From Sulfuritalea sp. (lineage in GTDB: Bacteria > Pseudomonadota > Gammaproteobacteria > Burkholderiales > Rhodocyclaceae): 64,000 nucleotides of DNA. The notes beneath the pieces were generated by a model, which did not search any database, was not told the DNA's origin, and saw only the letters and a program-made list of their open reading frames with translations. Shown piece by piece: positions 36,652-51,944 of this stretch. Each line of letters begins with the position of its first letter. Positions within the stretch are counted from its first letter, which is position 1. The DNA lies in contig JALHPU010000001.1 of the NCBI GenBank assembly GCA_022842325.1, forward strand, positions 208,934-272,933. Reading direction: 5' to 3'. Both the position numbers and the translations under genes were made by a program.

Positions 36652-37731
36652 ATGCAGAAAAAGCTGATTGCGCTGGCCGTTGCCGGGTTGGTATCCGGCG
36701 GCGCCTATGCCCAGACCAACGTCACGATCTCCGGACAAATCCGGATGAGCATCGACCAATACAAGCTGAGCGACCTCCCCGCAGGGTTCACCGCCTCGAC
36801 CGAAACGCGCGTTACCGATGAGTCTTCCCGCCTCTTCATCAAGGGCAGGGAAGAACTTGGCGGTGGTACCTATGCCTCGTTCCAGATCGAAAACCGCTTT
36901 TCGCCCGACCTGGGTGCCTTCACCGCCGCCGGCAATACCAACGTCACCCTGGGTGGCAACTGGGGCGCGGTCGCCATAGGTCGTCAGGACCTGCACTACG
37001 GCACGGCGCTTGAGTCCTACCTCGCTTTCACCAACCAGAACTTCCTCGGCAACGGCCCCCTGTCGCAGGTCAACGGCACGGTGATCGCCGTCACCAGCCG
37101 CACCCCAAACGCGGTCTGGTACGACAGCCCGAACATGTCCGGCTTCACGGTGCGTCTCGCAGGCTCGACGGCGTTCGCGGGAGCCGAAGGTACCGGCTTG
37201 CGCGCCGCTGGCGCAGCGGATCCAGGCAAGGGCGGCGCCACCAACCTCGCCCTGAACTATGCCAATGGCCCGATCAAGGCCGGCTACAGTTACTGGAAAG
37301 CCACGGTTGAAGGCGGCAAGACCGCGGCGGTGGGCGATCAGCGCGGCGATACGCTGCAGTTCGGCTACAGCTTCCCGATGGGCATCAAGGTCGGCATCGC
37401 CTGGAACAAGTCGAAACTCGACTTCACCACCGGCGAAAGGTCGCGCACCGCCTGGCTGCTGCCGATTTCCTATGACTTCGGTTCCAACCGTGTGAACTTC
37501 ACCTATCTCAGCGCGGGCAATACCACCGGCGTGGCGGACTCGGGTGCCAAGGCTTACACCCTGGCTTTCGGTCACGCGCTCTCGAAGCGCACCAATGTGG
37601 GCATCAACTACAGCAAGCTGACCAACGAAACGGGCGCGACCTACAACCTGTTCGGCGGCGGCACGAGTACCGCGGCGACGCCCGGCGCCGACGTGTCGCA
37701 GCTTGCACTCACTGTGTATCACTCCTTCTGA
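36652..37731 (+). CDS. Gram-negative outer-membrane porin
   Basis: A 359-residue outer-membrane beta-barrel of the betaproteobacterial porin family. The signal peptide ends GGAYA-QTNVTISG. FIKGREELGGGTYASFQIENRF, WGAVAIGRQDLHYG and the terminal VYHSF with C-terminal Phe are hallmarks. The start at 36652 is set by GGAG upstream and by the signal peptide. The Pho box array and location next to pst/plcP suggest a phosphate-induced, anion-selective porin, but selectivity cannot be read from the sequence. Confidence 0.92.
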   Translation: MQKKLIALAVAGLVSGGAYAQTNVTISGQIRMSIDQYKLSDLPAGFTASTETRVTDESSRLFIKGREELGGGTYASFQIENRFSPDLGAFTAAGNTNVTLGGNWGAVAIGRQDLHYGTALESYLAFTNQNFLGNGPLSQVNGTVIAVTSRTPNAVWYDSPNMSGFTVRLAGSTAFAGAEGTGLRAAGAADPGKGGATNLALNYANGPIKAGYSYWKATVEGGKTAAVGDQRGDTLQFGYSFPMGIKVGIAWNKSKLDFTTGERSRTAWLLPISYDFGSNRVNFTYLSAGNTTGVADSGAKAYTLAFGHALSKRTNVGINYSKLTNETGATYNLFGGGTSTAATPGADVSQLALTVYHSF

Positions 37732-37771
37732 TCAGCCCCGGCCGAGCGGAATCCAAACAGCAGCAGGATCT

Positions 37772-37797
37772 ACGGCCACCGTCGGGTGGCCGTTTTT
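37772..37797 (+). terminator. Intrinsic terminator after the porin
   Basis: A 9-bp perfect stem ACGGCCACC/GGTGGCCGT with loop GTCG is followed by five T residues, 40 bp after the porin stop codon. Confidence 0.9.
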
Positions 37798-37849
37798 ATG
37801 GCGTAAAGCGAACAGTCCATCCGGCAAACCGGATGCGCCGGGTCTCACA

Positions 37850-37882
37850 GAGTCGGCGCCGTCCCGCCAGCGCCGACTCCTG
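37850..37882. repeat. Dispersed repeat in palindromic form
   Basis: GAGTCGGCGC (37850-37859) and GCGCCGACTC (37870-37879) form a perfect 10-bp stem with a 10-nt loop. The right part is a copy of the dispersed 26-bp repeat (about three mismatches). It is the only copy here that is paired as a full hairpin, like a REP element. Confidence 0.7.
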
Positions 37883-37921
37883 GCGCGCCGCTGCCCGCCT
37901 GAGCGTTGTAACGCCGATTCG

Positions 37922-37939
37922 CCGTCATGCCAGTGTCAC
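37922..37939 (+). promoter_or_regulatory. Pho box upstream of sixA
   Basis: Half-sites CCGTCAT (37922) and GTGTCAC (37933) are 11 bp apart with a GCCA spacer. The site lies 42 bp before the sixA ATG, a usual place for PhoB activation. Confidence 0.5.
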
Positions 37940-37981
37940 ACGCCCGAGGTAGTCTGTCGGCCTCACCCATCGGGATGGCAA

Positions 37982-38434
37982 ATGGATCTGATTCTCTGGC
38001 GACATGCCGAAGCGAAGGAAGCGTCGGACACACTGGCCGACGGCGACCGTGAACTCACCGCGCGCGGACTGAAACATGCGGAACAGATCGCCGAGTGGCT
38101 GCGCGGGCAGCGCCTGCCGAAAGCTGCAGTGCTGTCCAGTCCCGCCAAACGCGCCGTGCAGACCGCGCAGGCACTCGGCCTGCCCTTCAAGGTCAAGGCC
38201 CAGCTCGGCGTCGGCGCCAGTACCGCCGATCTGCTGGGCGCCGCCGACTGGCCGGATCATCCCGGCGCGATCATCCTGGTCAGCCATCAGCCGGCACTGG
38301 GGCGCCTGGCCTCACTGCTGCTGGCCGGCACCGAGGCCGACTGGACCATCAAGAAAGCGGGAGTGTGGTGGTTCACCAACCGCGTGCGTCACGACGAAAC
38401 CCAGACCGTGCTGCGCGCGGTACACAACCCCTAG
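37982..38434 (+). CDS. sixA: Phosphohistidine phosphatase SixA
   Basis: A 150-residue histidine phosphatase. LILWRHAEA is the catalytic RHG-type motif (RHA in SixA). LSSPAKRAVQTA and VSHQPALGRLAS supply the second arginine and histidine. SixA removes phosphate from histidines, for instance on PTS or HPt proteins, in the cytoplasm. It is convergent with glmM, 9 bp apart, so it is monocistronic. The Pho box suggests it belongs to the phosphate response. Confidence 0.9.
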   Translation: MDLILWRHAEAKEASDTLADGDRELTARGLKHAEQIAEWLRGQRLPKAAVLSSPAKRAVQTAQALGLPFKVKAQLGVGASTADLLGAADWPDHPGAIILVSHQPALGRLASLLLAGTEADWTIKKAGVWWFTNRVRHDETQTVLRAVHNP

Positions 38435-38443
38435 GTCGCGCGG

Positions 38444-39799
38444 CTAGGTGCCGAAAGCCTGCCGCACCGCGCCGGCAATCGCCTCGGCCTGCCCGCTGAC
38501 CACGGCCGCCTCGCGCCCTTCGACCATCACCCGCAACAGCGGCTCGGTGCCCGAGGGCCGCAGCAGCACGCGGCCGCCGCCGTCCAATGTCGCTTCCGCG
38601 GTCTTCACCGCCGCGCGGATGCCGCCATCGGCCGCCCAGTCGAAGCCGGCCGGCATCCTGACGTTGATCAGTTTCTGCGGATACAGCGTCAGGTCGGCAC
38701 AGGCCTCGGCCAGGGTCTCGCCGCTGGCACGCAACGCGGCCAGCACCTGCAGCGCGGCGATGATGCCATCGCCCGTGGTGTGGCGATCGAGGCAGATGAT
38801 GTGTCCCGAATTCTCGCCGCCGAGCAGCCAGCCTTTTTCCTGCATCATCTCGAGCACATAGCGGTCGCCCACCTTGGCGCGGCCGATGGCGATGCCCAGC
38901 CGTGCCAGCGCGTGCTCGAAACCGAGGTTGCTCATCTGCGTGCCGGCGACGCCGGGAACCGGGTGGTTGCGGGCGCGATGGCGGGCAATCACGTAAAGCA
39001 GCTGATCGCCGTCGTACAGCGTGCCGGCCGCGTCGACCATGACCAGCCGGTCGCCGTCGCCGTCGAGCGCGATGCCGCAGTCGGCGCGATGCTCCAGCAC
39101 GGCGGCGCGCAAGGCCGCGGGCGCCGTGGCGCCGACTTCGTGGTTGATGTTGAGTCCGTTCGGCGTGTCGCCAACGCCGACTGTCTCGGCGCCGAGTTCA
39201 TGGAATACGCTGGGCGCGACGTGATAGGCCGCGCCGTGGGCGCTGTCCACCACGATCTTGAGGCCGCGCAGGTCGAGGTCGTTGGGAAAGGTGCTCTTGC
39301 AGAATTCGATGTAGCGCCCGGCGGCATCATCGACGCGACGGGCCTTGCCGAGTTTGGCCGACTCCATGCAGTGCATCGGCTGTTCGAGCCGCGCCTCGAT
39401 GTCAAGTTCCACCGCATCCGGCAGCTTGGTGCCCTGCGCCGAAAAGAACTTGATGCCGTTGTCGTCAAAGGGATTGTGCGAGGCCGAGATCACCACGCCG
39501 GCCTGCAGGCGCAGCGCGCGCGTCAGGTAGGCCACCGCCGGCGTCGGCATCGGCCCGCACAGCATCACGTCGACCCCCGCGGCGGAAAAGCCCGCCTCGA
39601 GCGCGGCTTCCAGCATGTAGCCGGAAATGCGTGTGTCCTTGCCGATCAGTACCGCCGGGCGATCGTTCTGCCCCAGCCCGTCGCGCGCGACCAGCGCGGA
39701 ACCTGCGGCAAAACCCAGGCGCATGACGAACTCCGGCGTGATCGGCGCCTGCCCGACGCGACCGCGAATTCCGTCAGTGCCAAAATACTTGCGTCCCAT
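38444..39799 (-). CDS. glmM: Phosphoglucosamine mutase
   Basis: A 451-residue enzyme converting glucosamine 6-phosphate to glucosamine 1-phosphate for peptidoglycan and [16 protein letters not shown] starts the protein. [18 protein letters not shown] carries the phosphoserine. [11 protein letters not shown] is the magnesium loop, and [16 protein letters not shown] is the phosphate-binding loop. It begins directly after the folP stop, as in E. coli folP-glmM. Confidence 0.98.
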   Translation of the reverse strand: MGRKYFGTDGIRGRVGQAPITPEFVMRLGFAAGSALVARDGLGQNDRPAVLIGKDTRISGYMLEAALEAGFSAAGVDVMLCGPMPTPAVAYLTRALRLQAGVVISASHNPFDDNGIKFFSAQGTKLPDAVELDIEARLEQPMHCMESAKLGKARRVDDAAGRYIEFCKSTFPNDLDLRGLKIVVDSAHGAAYHVAPSVFHELGAETVGVGDTPNGLNINHEVGATAPAALRAAVLEHRADCGIALDGDGDRLVMVDAAGTLYDGDQLLYVIARHRARNHPVPGVAGTQMSNLGFEHALARLGIAIGRAKVGDRYVLEMMQEKGWLLGGENSGHIICLDRHTTGDGIIAALQVLAALRASGETLAEACADLTLYPQKLINVRMPAGFDWAADGGIRAAVKTAEATLDGGGRVLLRPSGTEPLLRVMVEGREAAVVSGQAEAIAGAVRQAFGT

Positions 39800-40633
39800 T
39801 CAGTAATCCTCCACCGCTTGCAATACGGCCAGCGCGTCGCGCGTTGCGGCAACGTCGTGCACGCGCACGATGCGCGCACCGCGCAACACGGCCATGACAT
39901 GCGCCGCAACACTGGCGTGGATCCGGTCGCTGGCGTCGCGCCCGGTAAGCAGGCCGAGCATAGACTTGCGCGACATGCCCACCAGCAAAGGCAGGCCCGG
40001 CACCACGAGTTCTTCCAGGCGGCGCAGCAGCGCAATGTTGTGCTCCAGCGTCTTGCCGAAGCCGAAGCCCGGATCGACCACGATCCGGTTCAGTGCGATC
40101 CCGGCCATTTCTGCCGCCGCCACGCGCTCACCGAGAAACTCGGCGACCTCGGCCACGATATCGCCATCATAGTGGGGCGCATCCTGCATGGTAGGCGGAT
40201 CGCCCTGCATGTGCATCAGGCATACCCCGGCCGGGCTGGCGGCGACGATTTCCAGCGCCCCCGGCGCACGCAGCGCGTTGATGTCGTTGATCATGTCGGC
40301 ACCGGCCGCCAGCGTGGCACGCATCACTGCGGGCTTGACGGTATCCACCGCCAGCGGCACGCCGCAGCCCAGCAGTCCCTCGATCACCGGCAGCAGGCGA
40401 TCGATTTCCTGCTGAGCCGACACCGGCGTCGCCCCCGGTCGCGAGGACTCGGCACCAAAGTCGAGGATGTGCGCGCCCTGTTCGATCATCCGCACCGCCT
40501 GCGCGATGGCAGCCCCAGTGTCGCCATGCAGGCTGTCGCCGGAGAAGGAATCGTCGGACAGATTGACGATGCCCATGATGAGCGGGCGCTCCGCATTGAG
40601 CACGAAGCGGCCGCAGTGGAAATTCTGGTTCAT
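39800..40633 (-). CDS. folP: Dihydropteroate synthase
   Basis: A 277-residue TIM-barrel enzyme of folate synthesis, joining p-aminobenzoate to dihydropterin pyrophosphate. LIMGIVNLSDDSFSGD and GAHILDFGAESSRPGATPV are the two signature loops; RIVRVHDVAATRDAL is the C-terminal one. The start at 40633 (MNQNFHCGRFVL) is preferred because the upstream extension has no family similarity. It lies between ftsH and glmM in the usual order. Confidence 0.96.
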   Translation of the reverse strand: MNQNFHCGRFVLNAERPLIMGIVNLSDDSFSGDSLHGDTGAAIAQAVRMIEQGAHILDFGAESSRPGATPVSAQQEIDRLLPVIEGLLGCGVPLAVDTVKPAVMRATLAAGADMINDINALRAPGALEIVAASPAGVCLMHMQGDPPTMQDAPHYDGDIVAEVAEFLGERVAAAEMAGIALNRIVVDPGFGFGKTLEHNIALLRRLEELVVPGLPLLVGMSRKSMLGLLTGRDASDRIHASVAAHVMAVLRGARIVRVHDVAATRDALAVLQAVEDY

Positions 40634-40694
40634 GAAAAAACAGTGGCCGCCGAATCGGAAAGGCTTCGGCGGCCGGGCTGGGTCGGTGTGGAAA

Positions 40695-42578
<1,884 letters not shown>

Positions 42579-42667
42579 GGTGTAGCCTCTCTTTCCCTGG
42601 AGCGGGATTACGTATCAGGCGATTCTAGTGCCGTTCGCCCTGCCCTGCAAACCACATAGACCGTCCG

Positions 42668-43318
42668 TCAAGCCTTCTTGTTCCGCGCCAGCAGGTATAT
42701 CTCGGCGCTGCGATTGCGCGAGGCCGCCGGCTTTCTCATCAGCAAGGTCTGAAACTGGTCCTGCAACGCACGACGCAGTTCCATGAAGCCATCGCCCTGA
42801 AACACCTTGGTCAGCATGTCACCGCCGGGTTTCAGATGCAGTGCGCAGAATTCCAGCGTCAATTCGGCCAAAACCATCACGCGCGCCTGATCGACCATGC
42901 CGATACCCGACATATTGGGGGCCATGTCCGACAATACAAGGTCGACCTGGCGGCCATCGAGGGCATCGGTCAGCGCCTGCAACACCGCGTCGTCATGGAA
43001 ATCGCCCTGGATGAACTCGACGCCATGCACCGGTTCCATCGGCAGCAGATCCAGCGCAATCAGCCGTCCGCCGGGAGCCACCCGCTTCGCGGCCACCTGC
43101 GACCAGCTGCCGGGCGCAGAGCCGAGGTCGACCACGGTCATGCCGGGCTTCAGCAGCTTGTCCTTGTCGTCGATCTCGGTCAGCTTGAAGGCCGCGCGGG
43201 AACGCCAGCCCTCGACCCGGGCCCGCTGCACGTAGGCGTCATTGACGTGCTCGGTAATCCAGGCCTTGGTGGTCTTGTTCTTCTTGACCTTCTGTTTGCT
43301 CTCGATCTTGCCGCTCAC
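42668..43318 (-). CDS. rlmE: 23S rRNA 2'-O-ribose methyltransferase RlmE
   Basis: A 216-residue methyltransferase of U2552 in 23S r[37 protein letters not shown] (SAM site), DMAPNMSG and the catalytic lysine in LTKVFQGDG are diagnostic. The start is the GTG at 43318 ([14 protein letters not shown]), since longer frames would enter the divergent yhbY gene; only 14 bp separate the two start codons. Confidence 0.95.
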   Translation of the reverse strand: MSGKIESKQKVKKNKTTKAWITEHVNDAYVQRARVEGWRSRAAFKLTEIDDKDKLLKPGMTVVDLGSAPGSWSQVAAKRVAPGGRLIALDLLPMEPVHGVEFIQGDFHDDAVLQALTDALDGRQVDLVLSDMAPNMSGIGMVDQARVMVLAELTLEFCALHLKPGGDMLTKVFQGDGFMELRRALQDQFQTLLMRKPAASRNRSAEIYLLARNKKA

Positions 43319-43332
43319 GTTACAATTCCACC

Positions 43333-43722
43333 ATGACTGAAAACACCACCCCACTGAGCCCCATCCAGCGCCGTGCCCTGCGGGCCGCCGCGCATCATCT
43401 GAATCCCGTCGTTTCCATCAGCCAGAAGGGCCTGACGCCTTCGGTTCTGGCCGAAATCGACCGCTCCCTCAAGGCCCACGAACTGATCAAGTTGCGACTT
43501 TACGGCATCGAGCGCGAAAATCGCGCAACCTTGTTTACCGAAATCTGCACCGCGCTCAACTGTGCCGAGGTGCAGCACATCGGCAACCTGCTGGTGCTGT
43601 GGCGCGAAAACCCGAAGGATGCGTCTGCACAAGAGTCGGCGCCGGCGAGACGGCGCAAGGAGCCTCCGGCGACCAAAAAGCAGGCCGCGGCACGCAGCGA
43701 AGCGCGCAGCCGCAAGCGCTAA
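43333..43722 (+). CDS. yhbY: YhbY-family RNA-binding protein (CRM domain)
   Basis: A 129-residue protein. Residues 10-95 are a CRS1-YhbY (CRM) domain: [40 protein letters not shown] and [13 protein letters not shown]. YhbY binds pre-50S particles and acts in ribosome maturation. The C-terminal 30 residues are a basic tail ([20 protein letters not shown]) that begins within a copy of the dispersed repeat. It is divergent from rlmE, the standard arrangement. Confidence 0.93.
   Translation: MTENTTPLSPIQRRALRAAAHHLNPVVSISQKGLTPSVLAEIDRSLKAHELIKLRLYGIERENRATLFTEICTALNCAEVQHIGNLLVLWRENPKDASAQESAPARRRKEPPATKKQAAARSEARSRKR
43630..43655 (+). repeat. Copy of dispersed 26-bp repeat inside yhbY
   Basis: The plus strand reads CAAGAGTCGGCG followed by CCGGCGAGACGGCG, two mismatches from the copy at 34843. 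It encodes QESAPARRR, exactly at the junction between the conserved CRM domain and the basic tail. Confidence 0.7.
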
Positions 43723-44180
43723 CGTCCCCTGCCCCGTTCCTGTAACAGCACCAGTGCGATCCCGAGCAGGGATTGCACCAGGTAAAGCCCGCTCGACACC
43801 CCGTGCCAGGTACGGAAGCGATCGCGCAGCGCGCTTTCCATCACCTGGCGCGGCAAGGCATCGGCCTTGAGCTGCGCCAATATCGGCTGCACCCCGAAAT
43901 GGCCGGCCACGGTCAGCGCCAGCATCAGCAGCACGATCCAGAACACGCCCGACTGCAGGGCGCGCCAGCCTTTGGCGAACAGGATAAACAGGATCAGGTA
44001 GGTCCCGCAGGCGATGCCGACCCAGGCCGTGACCGAGAACATCGCCCCGGCCACGTTGCCGGCCATGGCGCGATCCGCAAGCTGGGAGAACAGCACCGGC
44101 GCGGCAATGTAGCCGATCGCCAGCAAACTGCCGGCCCAGACGGCGATGCAAAGGCTGTAGAGCGCGCCGGCGAAGCGCAT
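43719..44180 (-). CDS. DUF4149-type membrane protein
   Basis: A 153-residue protein with four predicted membrane helices (about 5-27, 42-64, 75-97 and 128-148). [31 protein letters not shown] is typical of DUF4149 proteins found next to yhbY or greA in betaproteobacteria. Function is unknown. It overlaps greA by one base and yhbY (convergent) by 4 bp. Confidence 0.8.
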   Translation of the reverse strand: MRFAGALYSLCIAVWAGSLLAIGYIAAPVLFSQLADRAMAGNVAGAMFSVTAWVGIACGTYLILFILFAKGWRALQSGVFWIVLLMLALTVAGHFGVQPILAQLKADALPRQVMESALRDRFRTWHGVSSGLYLVQSLLGIALVLLQERGRGR

Positions 44181-44659
44181 CAGATGTACTTGACGTCGAG
44201 TATTTCGTATTCCCGTCGCCCGCCGGGCGTCTGCACCTCGGCCACGTCGCCGGCGAACTTGCCGATCAGGGCGCGGGCGACCGGCGAGTTGAGTGACAGC
44301 ATGCCGGCCTTGATGTCGGCCTCGTCGTCACCGACGATCTGGTAGGTCACCTTGCTGCCGTTGTCCATGTCTTCCAGTTCGACCGTAGCACCGAACACGA
44401 CACGGCCATCGGCATCCAGCGATGCCGGATCGATGATCTGCGCATTGCCCAGCTTGCCCTCGACTTCCTTGAGGCGGCCCTCGATGAAGCCCTGGCGCTC
44501 CTTGGCGGCGTCGTACTCGGCATTCTCCGAGAGGTCGCCATGCGAGCGCGCCTCGGCAATCGCGGCGATCACCGCCGGACGATCGATCGTCTTCAGCCGC
44601 TGCAACTCTTTTCGCAGCAATTCGGCGCCGCGCAGGGTAATCGGGAATTTGGTGCTCAT
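44180..44659 (-). CDS. greA: Transcription elongation factor GreA
   Basis: A 159-residue factor that restarts backtracked RNA polymerase by stimulating transcript cleavage. The coiled-coil tip has [20 protein letters not shown], with the acidic pair that holds magnesium. The C-terminal domain [21 protein letters not shown] is conserved. The start at 44659 ([15 protein letters not shown]) is clear. It lies downstream of carB. Confidence 0.97.
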   Translation of the reverse strand: MSTKFPITLRGAELLRKELQRLKTIDRPAVIAAIAEARSHGDLSENAEYDAAKERQGFIEGRLKEVEGKLGNAQIIDPASLDADGRVVFGATVELEDMDNGSKVTYQIVGDDEADIKAGMLSLNSPVARALIGKFAGDVAEVQTPGGRREYEILDVKYI

Positions 44660-44738
44660 GCCATCGTCTCCGCAGGGCAGCCCCAAGGGGACGACAAGTC
44701 AACCAACCGGAGCGGGCATAGCCCGCGAACCACTGTCA

Positions 44739-44759
44739 CCCCCTTCCTCGGGAAGGGGG
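44739..44759. repeat. Perfect hairpin between greA and carB
   Basis: CCCCCTTCC-TCG-GGAAGGGGG forms a 9-bp perfect stem in the 118-bp gap between carB and greA. There is no T-run on the minus strand, so it may be a repeat or an attenuator rather than a standard terminator. Confidence 0.6.
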
Positions 44760-44777
44760 ATGGGGGAAAGGTAGTGT

Positions 44778-48020
<3,243 letters not shown>

Positions 48021-48032
48021 GATTCCCGCCTG

Positions 48033-48680
48033 TCAATTCAAGGTCGAATCGGCGAGTCTGGCGCCAAATCCGATAAACATGGCGCCAACCCCGCCGGTGG
48101 CGCTCGCCGCAAGCCGTCGCCGGGTGCGGAACTGCTGCGCCAGATGGGCGCCACCGAAGATCAGCAGGGAAAGATAGACGCCGCTGATGATCTGGCAGAT
48201 CAACCCGAGGATGGCGAAGGACAAGGCCGGATAGGCGTAGCCCGGATCGACGAACTGGATGAAGAAGGAGACGAAGAACATGATGGCCTTGGGGTTCATC
48301 AGGCTGATCGCGAGCGCCGCGCGGAAAGGTCGCGACGCATCGACCCGCGACGGTGTTGCGTCACTCGCTGCCGGTGCATGCCAGGTCGCCCACGCGGCAC
48401 GCAGCAGGCCGATGCCGAGCCACGCCAGATAGGCGGCACCGATGTATTTGAGCACCATGAACAGCGCCGGACTGGCTTGCAGCAGGGAGGCCACGCCGGT
48501 CGCCGACAGCAGCATCAGGATCGCGTCGCCGGCAAATATCCCGCCGGCGCCCAGGTAGCCTGCACGCACGCCACGTTGCGAGGCCACGGAAAGCACGTAC
48601 AGGGAATTCGGCCCGGGCAGCAGCACGATGAAAATCGTGCCCAGCACATAGGTCGTGAGATCGGTAATGCCGTAAAACAT
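48033..48680 (-). CDS. LysE/RhtB-family amino-acid exporter, LeuE-like
   Basis: A 215-residue membrane protein with about six helices. The N-terminal motif FIVLLPGPNSLYVLSVASQRGVRAGYLGAGGIFAGD and the later ALAISLMNPKAIMFFVSFF are the LysE/RhtB signature; the N-terminus MFYGITDLTTYVLGTIFIV is close to LeuE. It likely exports leucine or similar amino acids. It lies between carA (17 bp) and carB (12 bp) in the same direction, so it is part of the car operon. Confidence 0.88.
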   Translation of the reverse strand: MFYGITDLTTYVLGTIFIVLLPGPNSLYVLSVASQRGVRAGYLGAGGIFAGDAILMLLSATGVASLLQASPALFMVLKYIGAAYLAWLGIGLLRAAWATWHAPAASDATPSRVDASRPFRAALAISLMNPKAIMFFVSFFIQFVDPGYAYPALSFAILGLICQIISGVYLSLLIFGGAHLAQQFRTRRRLAASATGGVGAMFIGFGARLADSTLN

Positions 48681-48697
48681 GGGCGCGTCAGACGGCC

Positions 48698-49840
48698 TCA
48701 GGTCGCCGGCCGCTGCGCGGCCATCGACAGGATGAAGCGGTCGAACAGGTAGGCCACGTCGTGCGGGCCCGGACTGGCTTCGGGATGCCCCTGGAAGCAG
48801 AAGGCCGGGCGGTCGGTCCAGGCCATGCCCTGCAGGCTGCCGTCGAACAGCGAGACGTGGGTCACTTTCACGTTCTTTGGCAGGCTTGCCGGATCGGCGG
48901 CAAAGCCGTGGTTCTGGCTGGTGATCAGGACCTGGCCCGATTCGAGATCCTTGACCGGATGGTTGGCGCCGTGGTGGCCGAATTTCATTTTCATGGTCTT
49001 GCCGCCCGCCGCCAGCGCCATCAACTGATGGCCGAGGCAGATACCGAAGACCGGCAAGCGCCGCTCAAGAAATTCGCGGATCGCCGCCACGGCGTAGTCG
49101 CAGGGCTCCGGATCGCCGGGGCCGTTGGACAGGAAAATACCGTCGGGATTGAGCGCCAGCACCTCGGCCGCCGGCGTTTGCGCCGGCACCACGGTGAGAT
49201 CGCAGCCGCGCGAGGCCAGCATGCGCAGTATGTTGCGCTTGATCCCGAAATCGTAGGCGACGACCTTGAAACGAAAGTTTTCGGGATGCGCAAAGCCGGC
49301 ACCGAGCTGCCACTCGCCTTCGCGCCAGGGATAGGACTGCGGCGCACTGACCACCTTTGCCAGATCCATTCCGGCGAGACCGGGAAAACCGCGGGCCTGA
49401 GCAATGGCCGCATCGGCATCGAGATGCTCGCCGGCCATCAGACATCCGGCCTGGGCACCCTTTTCGCGCAGGATGCGGGTCAGCTTGCGGGTGTCGATAT
49501 CGGCCAGGCCGAGCACATTCGCGTCACGCAGCCAGGCGTCCAGCGTCTGTTCGCTGCGGAAATTCGAGGCCAGCATGGGTAGATCGCGAATCACCAGACC
49601 GGCGGCATGAACGCGGGAGGCTTCGCAGTCCTCGCGATTGACGCCGTAGTTGCCGATGTGGGGATAGGTGAGGGTGACGATCTGGCTTGCGTACGACGGA
49701 TCGGTCAGGATTTCCTGGTAGCCGCTCATTGCGGTGTTGAACACCACTTCGCCGACGCTGGCGCCACTGGCGCCTATGCCCTTGCCTTTGAACACCGTTC
49801 CGTCGGCCAGGGCAAGAAGGGCAGGCGGAAAGTGAGGCAC
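48698..49840 (-). CDS. carA: Carbamoyl phosphate synthase small (glutaminase) subunit
   Basis: A 380-residue glutamine amidotransferase that feeds ammonia to CarB. The catalytic cysteine is in [14 protein letters not shown], with the His/Glu pair in [33 protein letters not shown] and [20 protein letters not shown] are conserved. The GTG at 49840, 7 bases after GGGAG, aligns with E. coli CarA. An ATG at 49864 is the alternative. Confidence 0.95.
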   Translation of the reverse strand: MPHFPPALLALADGTVFKGKGIGASGASVGEVVFNTAMSGYQEILTDPSYASQIVTLTYPHIGNYGVNREDCEASRVHAAGLVIRDLPMLASNFRSEQTLDAWLRDANVLGLADIDTRKLTRILREKGAQAGCLMAGEHLDADAAIAQARGFPGLAGMDLAKVVSAPQSYPWREGEWQLGAGFAHPENFRFKVVAYDFGIKRNILRMLASRGCDLTVVPAQTPAAEVLALNPDGIFLSNGPGDPEPCDYAVAAIREFLERRLPVFGICLGHQLMALAAGGKTMKMKFGHHGANHPVKDLESGQVLITSQNHGFAADPASLPKNVKVTHVSLFDGSLQGMAWTDRPAFCFQGHPEASPGPHDVAYLFDRFILSMAAQRPAT

Positions 49841-49989
49841 GATGAGGCTCCCGGAACAAGACATGCTGCAATCGGAACCGGACACGGCTTGATTCACATG
49901 GCGTCCGGCAAACCTTCGGATTATATCTTGTCGCGTCGCCCATCGCAAATTCGCGCGGGGCAACGCAGCCGGCCACCGTACCTGCCGAC

Positions 49990-50799
<810 letters not shown>

Positions 50800-51231
50800 T
50801 TACTTCTTCTCTGGAGTATCGGTGGCCGTGGTAGCGGCCGTGGCCGGTCCCGGAATGTCGATGACCTGGGCCGCCGGCCGCGGCGCATCGACCCTGGAAC
50901 TGTCCTCGGCGACGACGTCACCGGCGATCCGCGTCAGCTTGTTGTCCTGGAAAAACACCGTCATCACGCGCTGCTGCACCTCGCCGTGACCCGGCCGGAA
51001 GCGATAGACGTAGTCCCAGCGGTCAACGTGGAACATGTCCGCCACCAGCGGCGAGCCGAGAATGAAACGCACCTGCTCGCGGGTCTGGCCCGGCTTCAAC
51101 TGCGCCACCATTTCCTGGGTGACGAAATTGCCCTGACGCACATCGATGCGATAGGGCGTCAGGTAGCTGGTGATCTGTGGCGTGTTGGAACAGGCCGCCA
51201 GAAACGGCAGGAGCAGCAGGATTCGCTTCAT
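50800..51231 (-). CDS. bamE: Outer-membrane assembly lipoprotein BamE
   Basis: A 143-residue lipoprotein with lipobox LAAC (cysteine 15). The SmpA/OmlA domain shows [23 protein letters not shown] and DRWDYVYRF, which identify the BAM-complex component that stabilises BamD-BamA. The C-terminal 45 residues are an alanine/threonine-rich tail. It is divergent from fur, as in many proteobacteria. Confidence 0.94.
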   Translation of the reverse strand: MKRILLLLPFLAACSNTPQITSYLTPYRIDVRQGNFVTQEMVAQLKPGQTREQVRFILGSPLVADMFHVDRWDYVYRFRPGHGEVQQRVMTVFFQDNKLTRIAGDVVAEDSSRVDAPRPAAQVIDIPGPATAATTATDTPEKK

Positions 51232-51307
51232 CGGGGAATTCCGGAAAAACCACTAATTGGAGATGGCTGCCCAATTCCAGCAAGCCTCGTCTTGGTCCGA
51301 CGGCTTT

Positions 51308-51335
51308 TTCGCAATCGGGGCGCGAAAACTATATC
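51308..51335 (+). promoter_or_regulatory. Candidate sigma-70 promoter of fur
   Basis: TTCGCA and TATATC, 16 bp apart, about 61 bp before the fur ATG, in the divergent bamE-fur gap. The -35 is a partial match. No clear 19-bp Fur box was recognised around it. Confidence 0.35.
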
Positions 51336-51395
51336 ATAGCTGCCCGCCCACCCATGCGCGTCCCTGAGCGGTTCCACGCCTGCCCATATAGCTCC

Positions 51396-51833
51396 ATGAC
51401 CCATCCCGACGACCTGAAGAGTATCGGCCTCAAGGCAACCTACCCGCGCCTCAAGATCCTCGACCTGTTCCATAAACTGCAGGACGAGGGCTCGCCGCGC
51501 CATGTCACGGCGGAAGACGTCTATCGCCACCTGCTGGCCGACGGTTTGGACATCGGCCTGGCTACGGTCTATCGGGTGCTGACCCAGTTCGAACAGGCGG
51601 GCCTGTTGCAGCGTCACCACTTCGAATCCGGCAAGGCCATCTTCGAACTCAACGAAGGCCAGCACCACGACCACCTGGTCTGCGTCGATTGCGGACGGGT
51701 CGAGGAGTTCTATGACGCCGCGATCGAGAAGCGTCAGCAGAAAGTCGCCGAGGAACGCGGCTTCACGGTTCGCGAACACGCTCTGTACCTCTACGTCGAG
51801 TGCCATAAGACCGCCTGTCCGCATCGCAAGTAG
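51396..51833 (+). CDS. fur: Ferric uptake regulator Fur
   Basis: A 145-residue metal-dependent repressor. The DNA-binding winged helix includes [11 protein letters not shown] and [16 protein letters not shown]. The dimer/metal part has [16 protein letters not shown] and the second cysteine pair in VECHKTAC. The start at 51396 ([13 protein letters not shown]) fits the family; longer frames are rejected. Confidence 0.97.
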   Translation: MTHPDDLKSIGLKATYPRLKILDLFHKLQDEGSPRHVTAEDVYRHLLADGLDIGLATVYRVLTQFEQAGLLQRHHFESGKAIFELNEGQHHDHLVCVDCGRVEEFYDAAIEKRQQKVAEERGFTVREHALYLYVECHKTACPHRK

Positions 51834-51944
51834 CCGTAGCGCTCATGGCTTCGATGAACCACTCGGCATCATGAAATACCTTGCCTTTGCCACGCCTCAA
51901 GCTGGCAAATGGTCCCGCCCCCTCCCATCCGCTGCGCGGCCCAC

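Noticed and set aside
39160-39190. A further match to the dispersed repeat inside glmM
   Set aside because: Only about 19 of 22 positions fit and the residues ([10 protein letters not shown]) belong to the conserved GlmM sequence, so it is probably chance.
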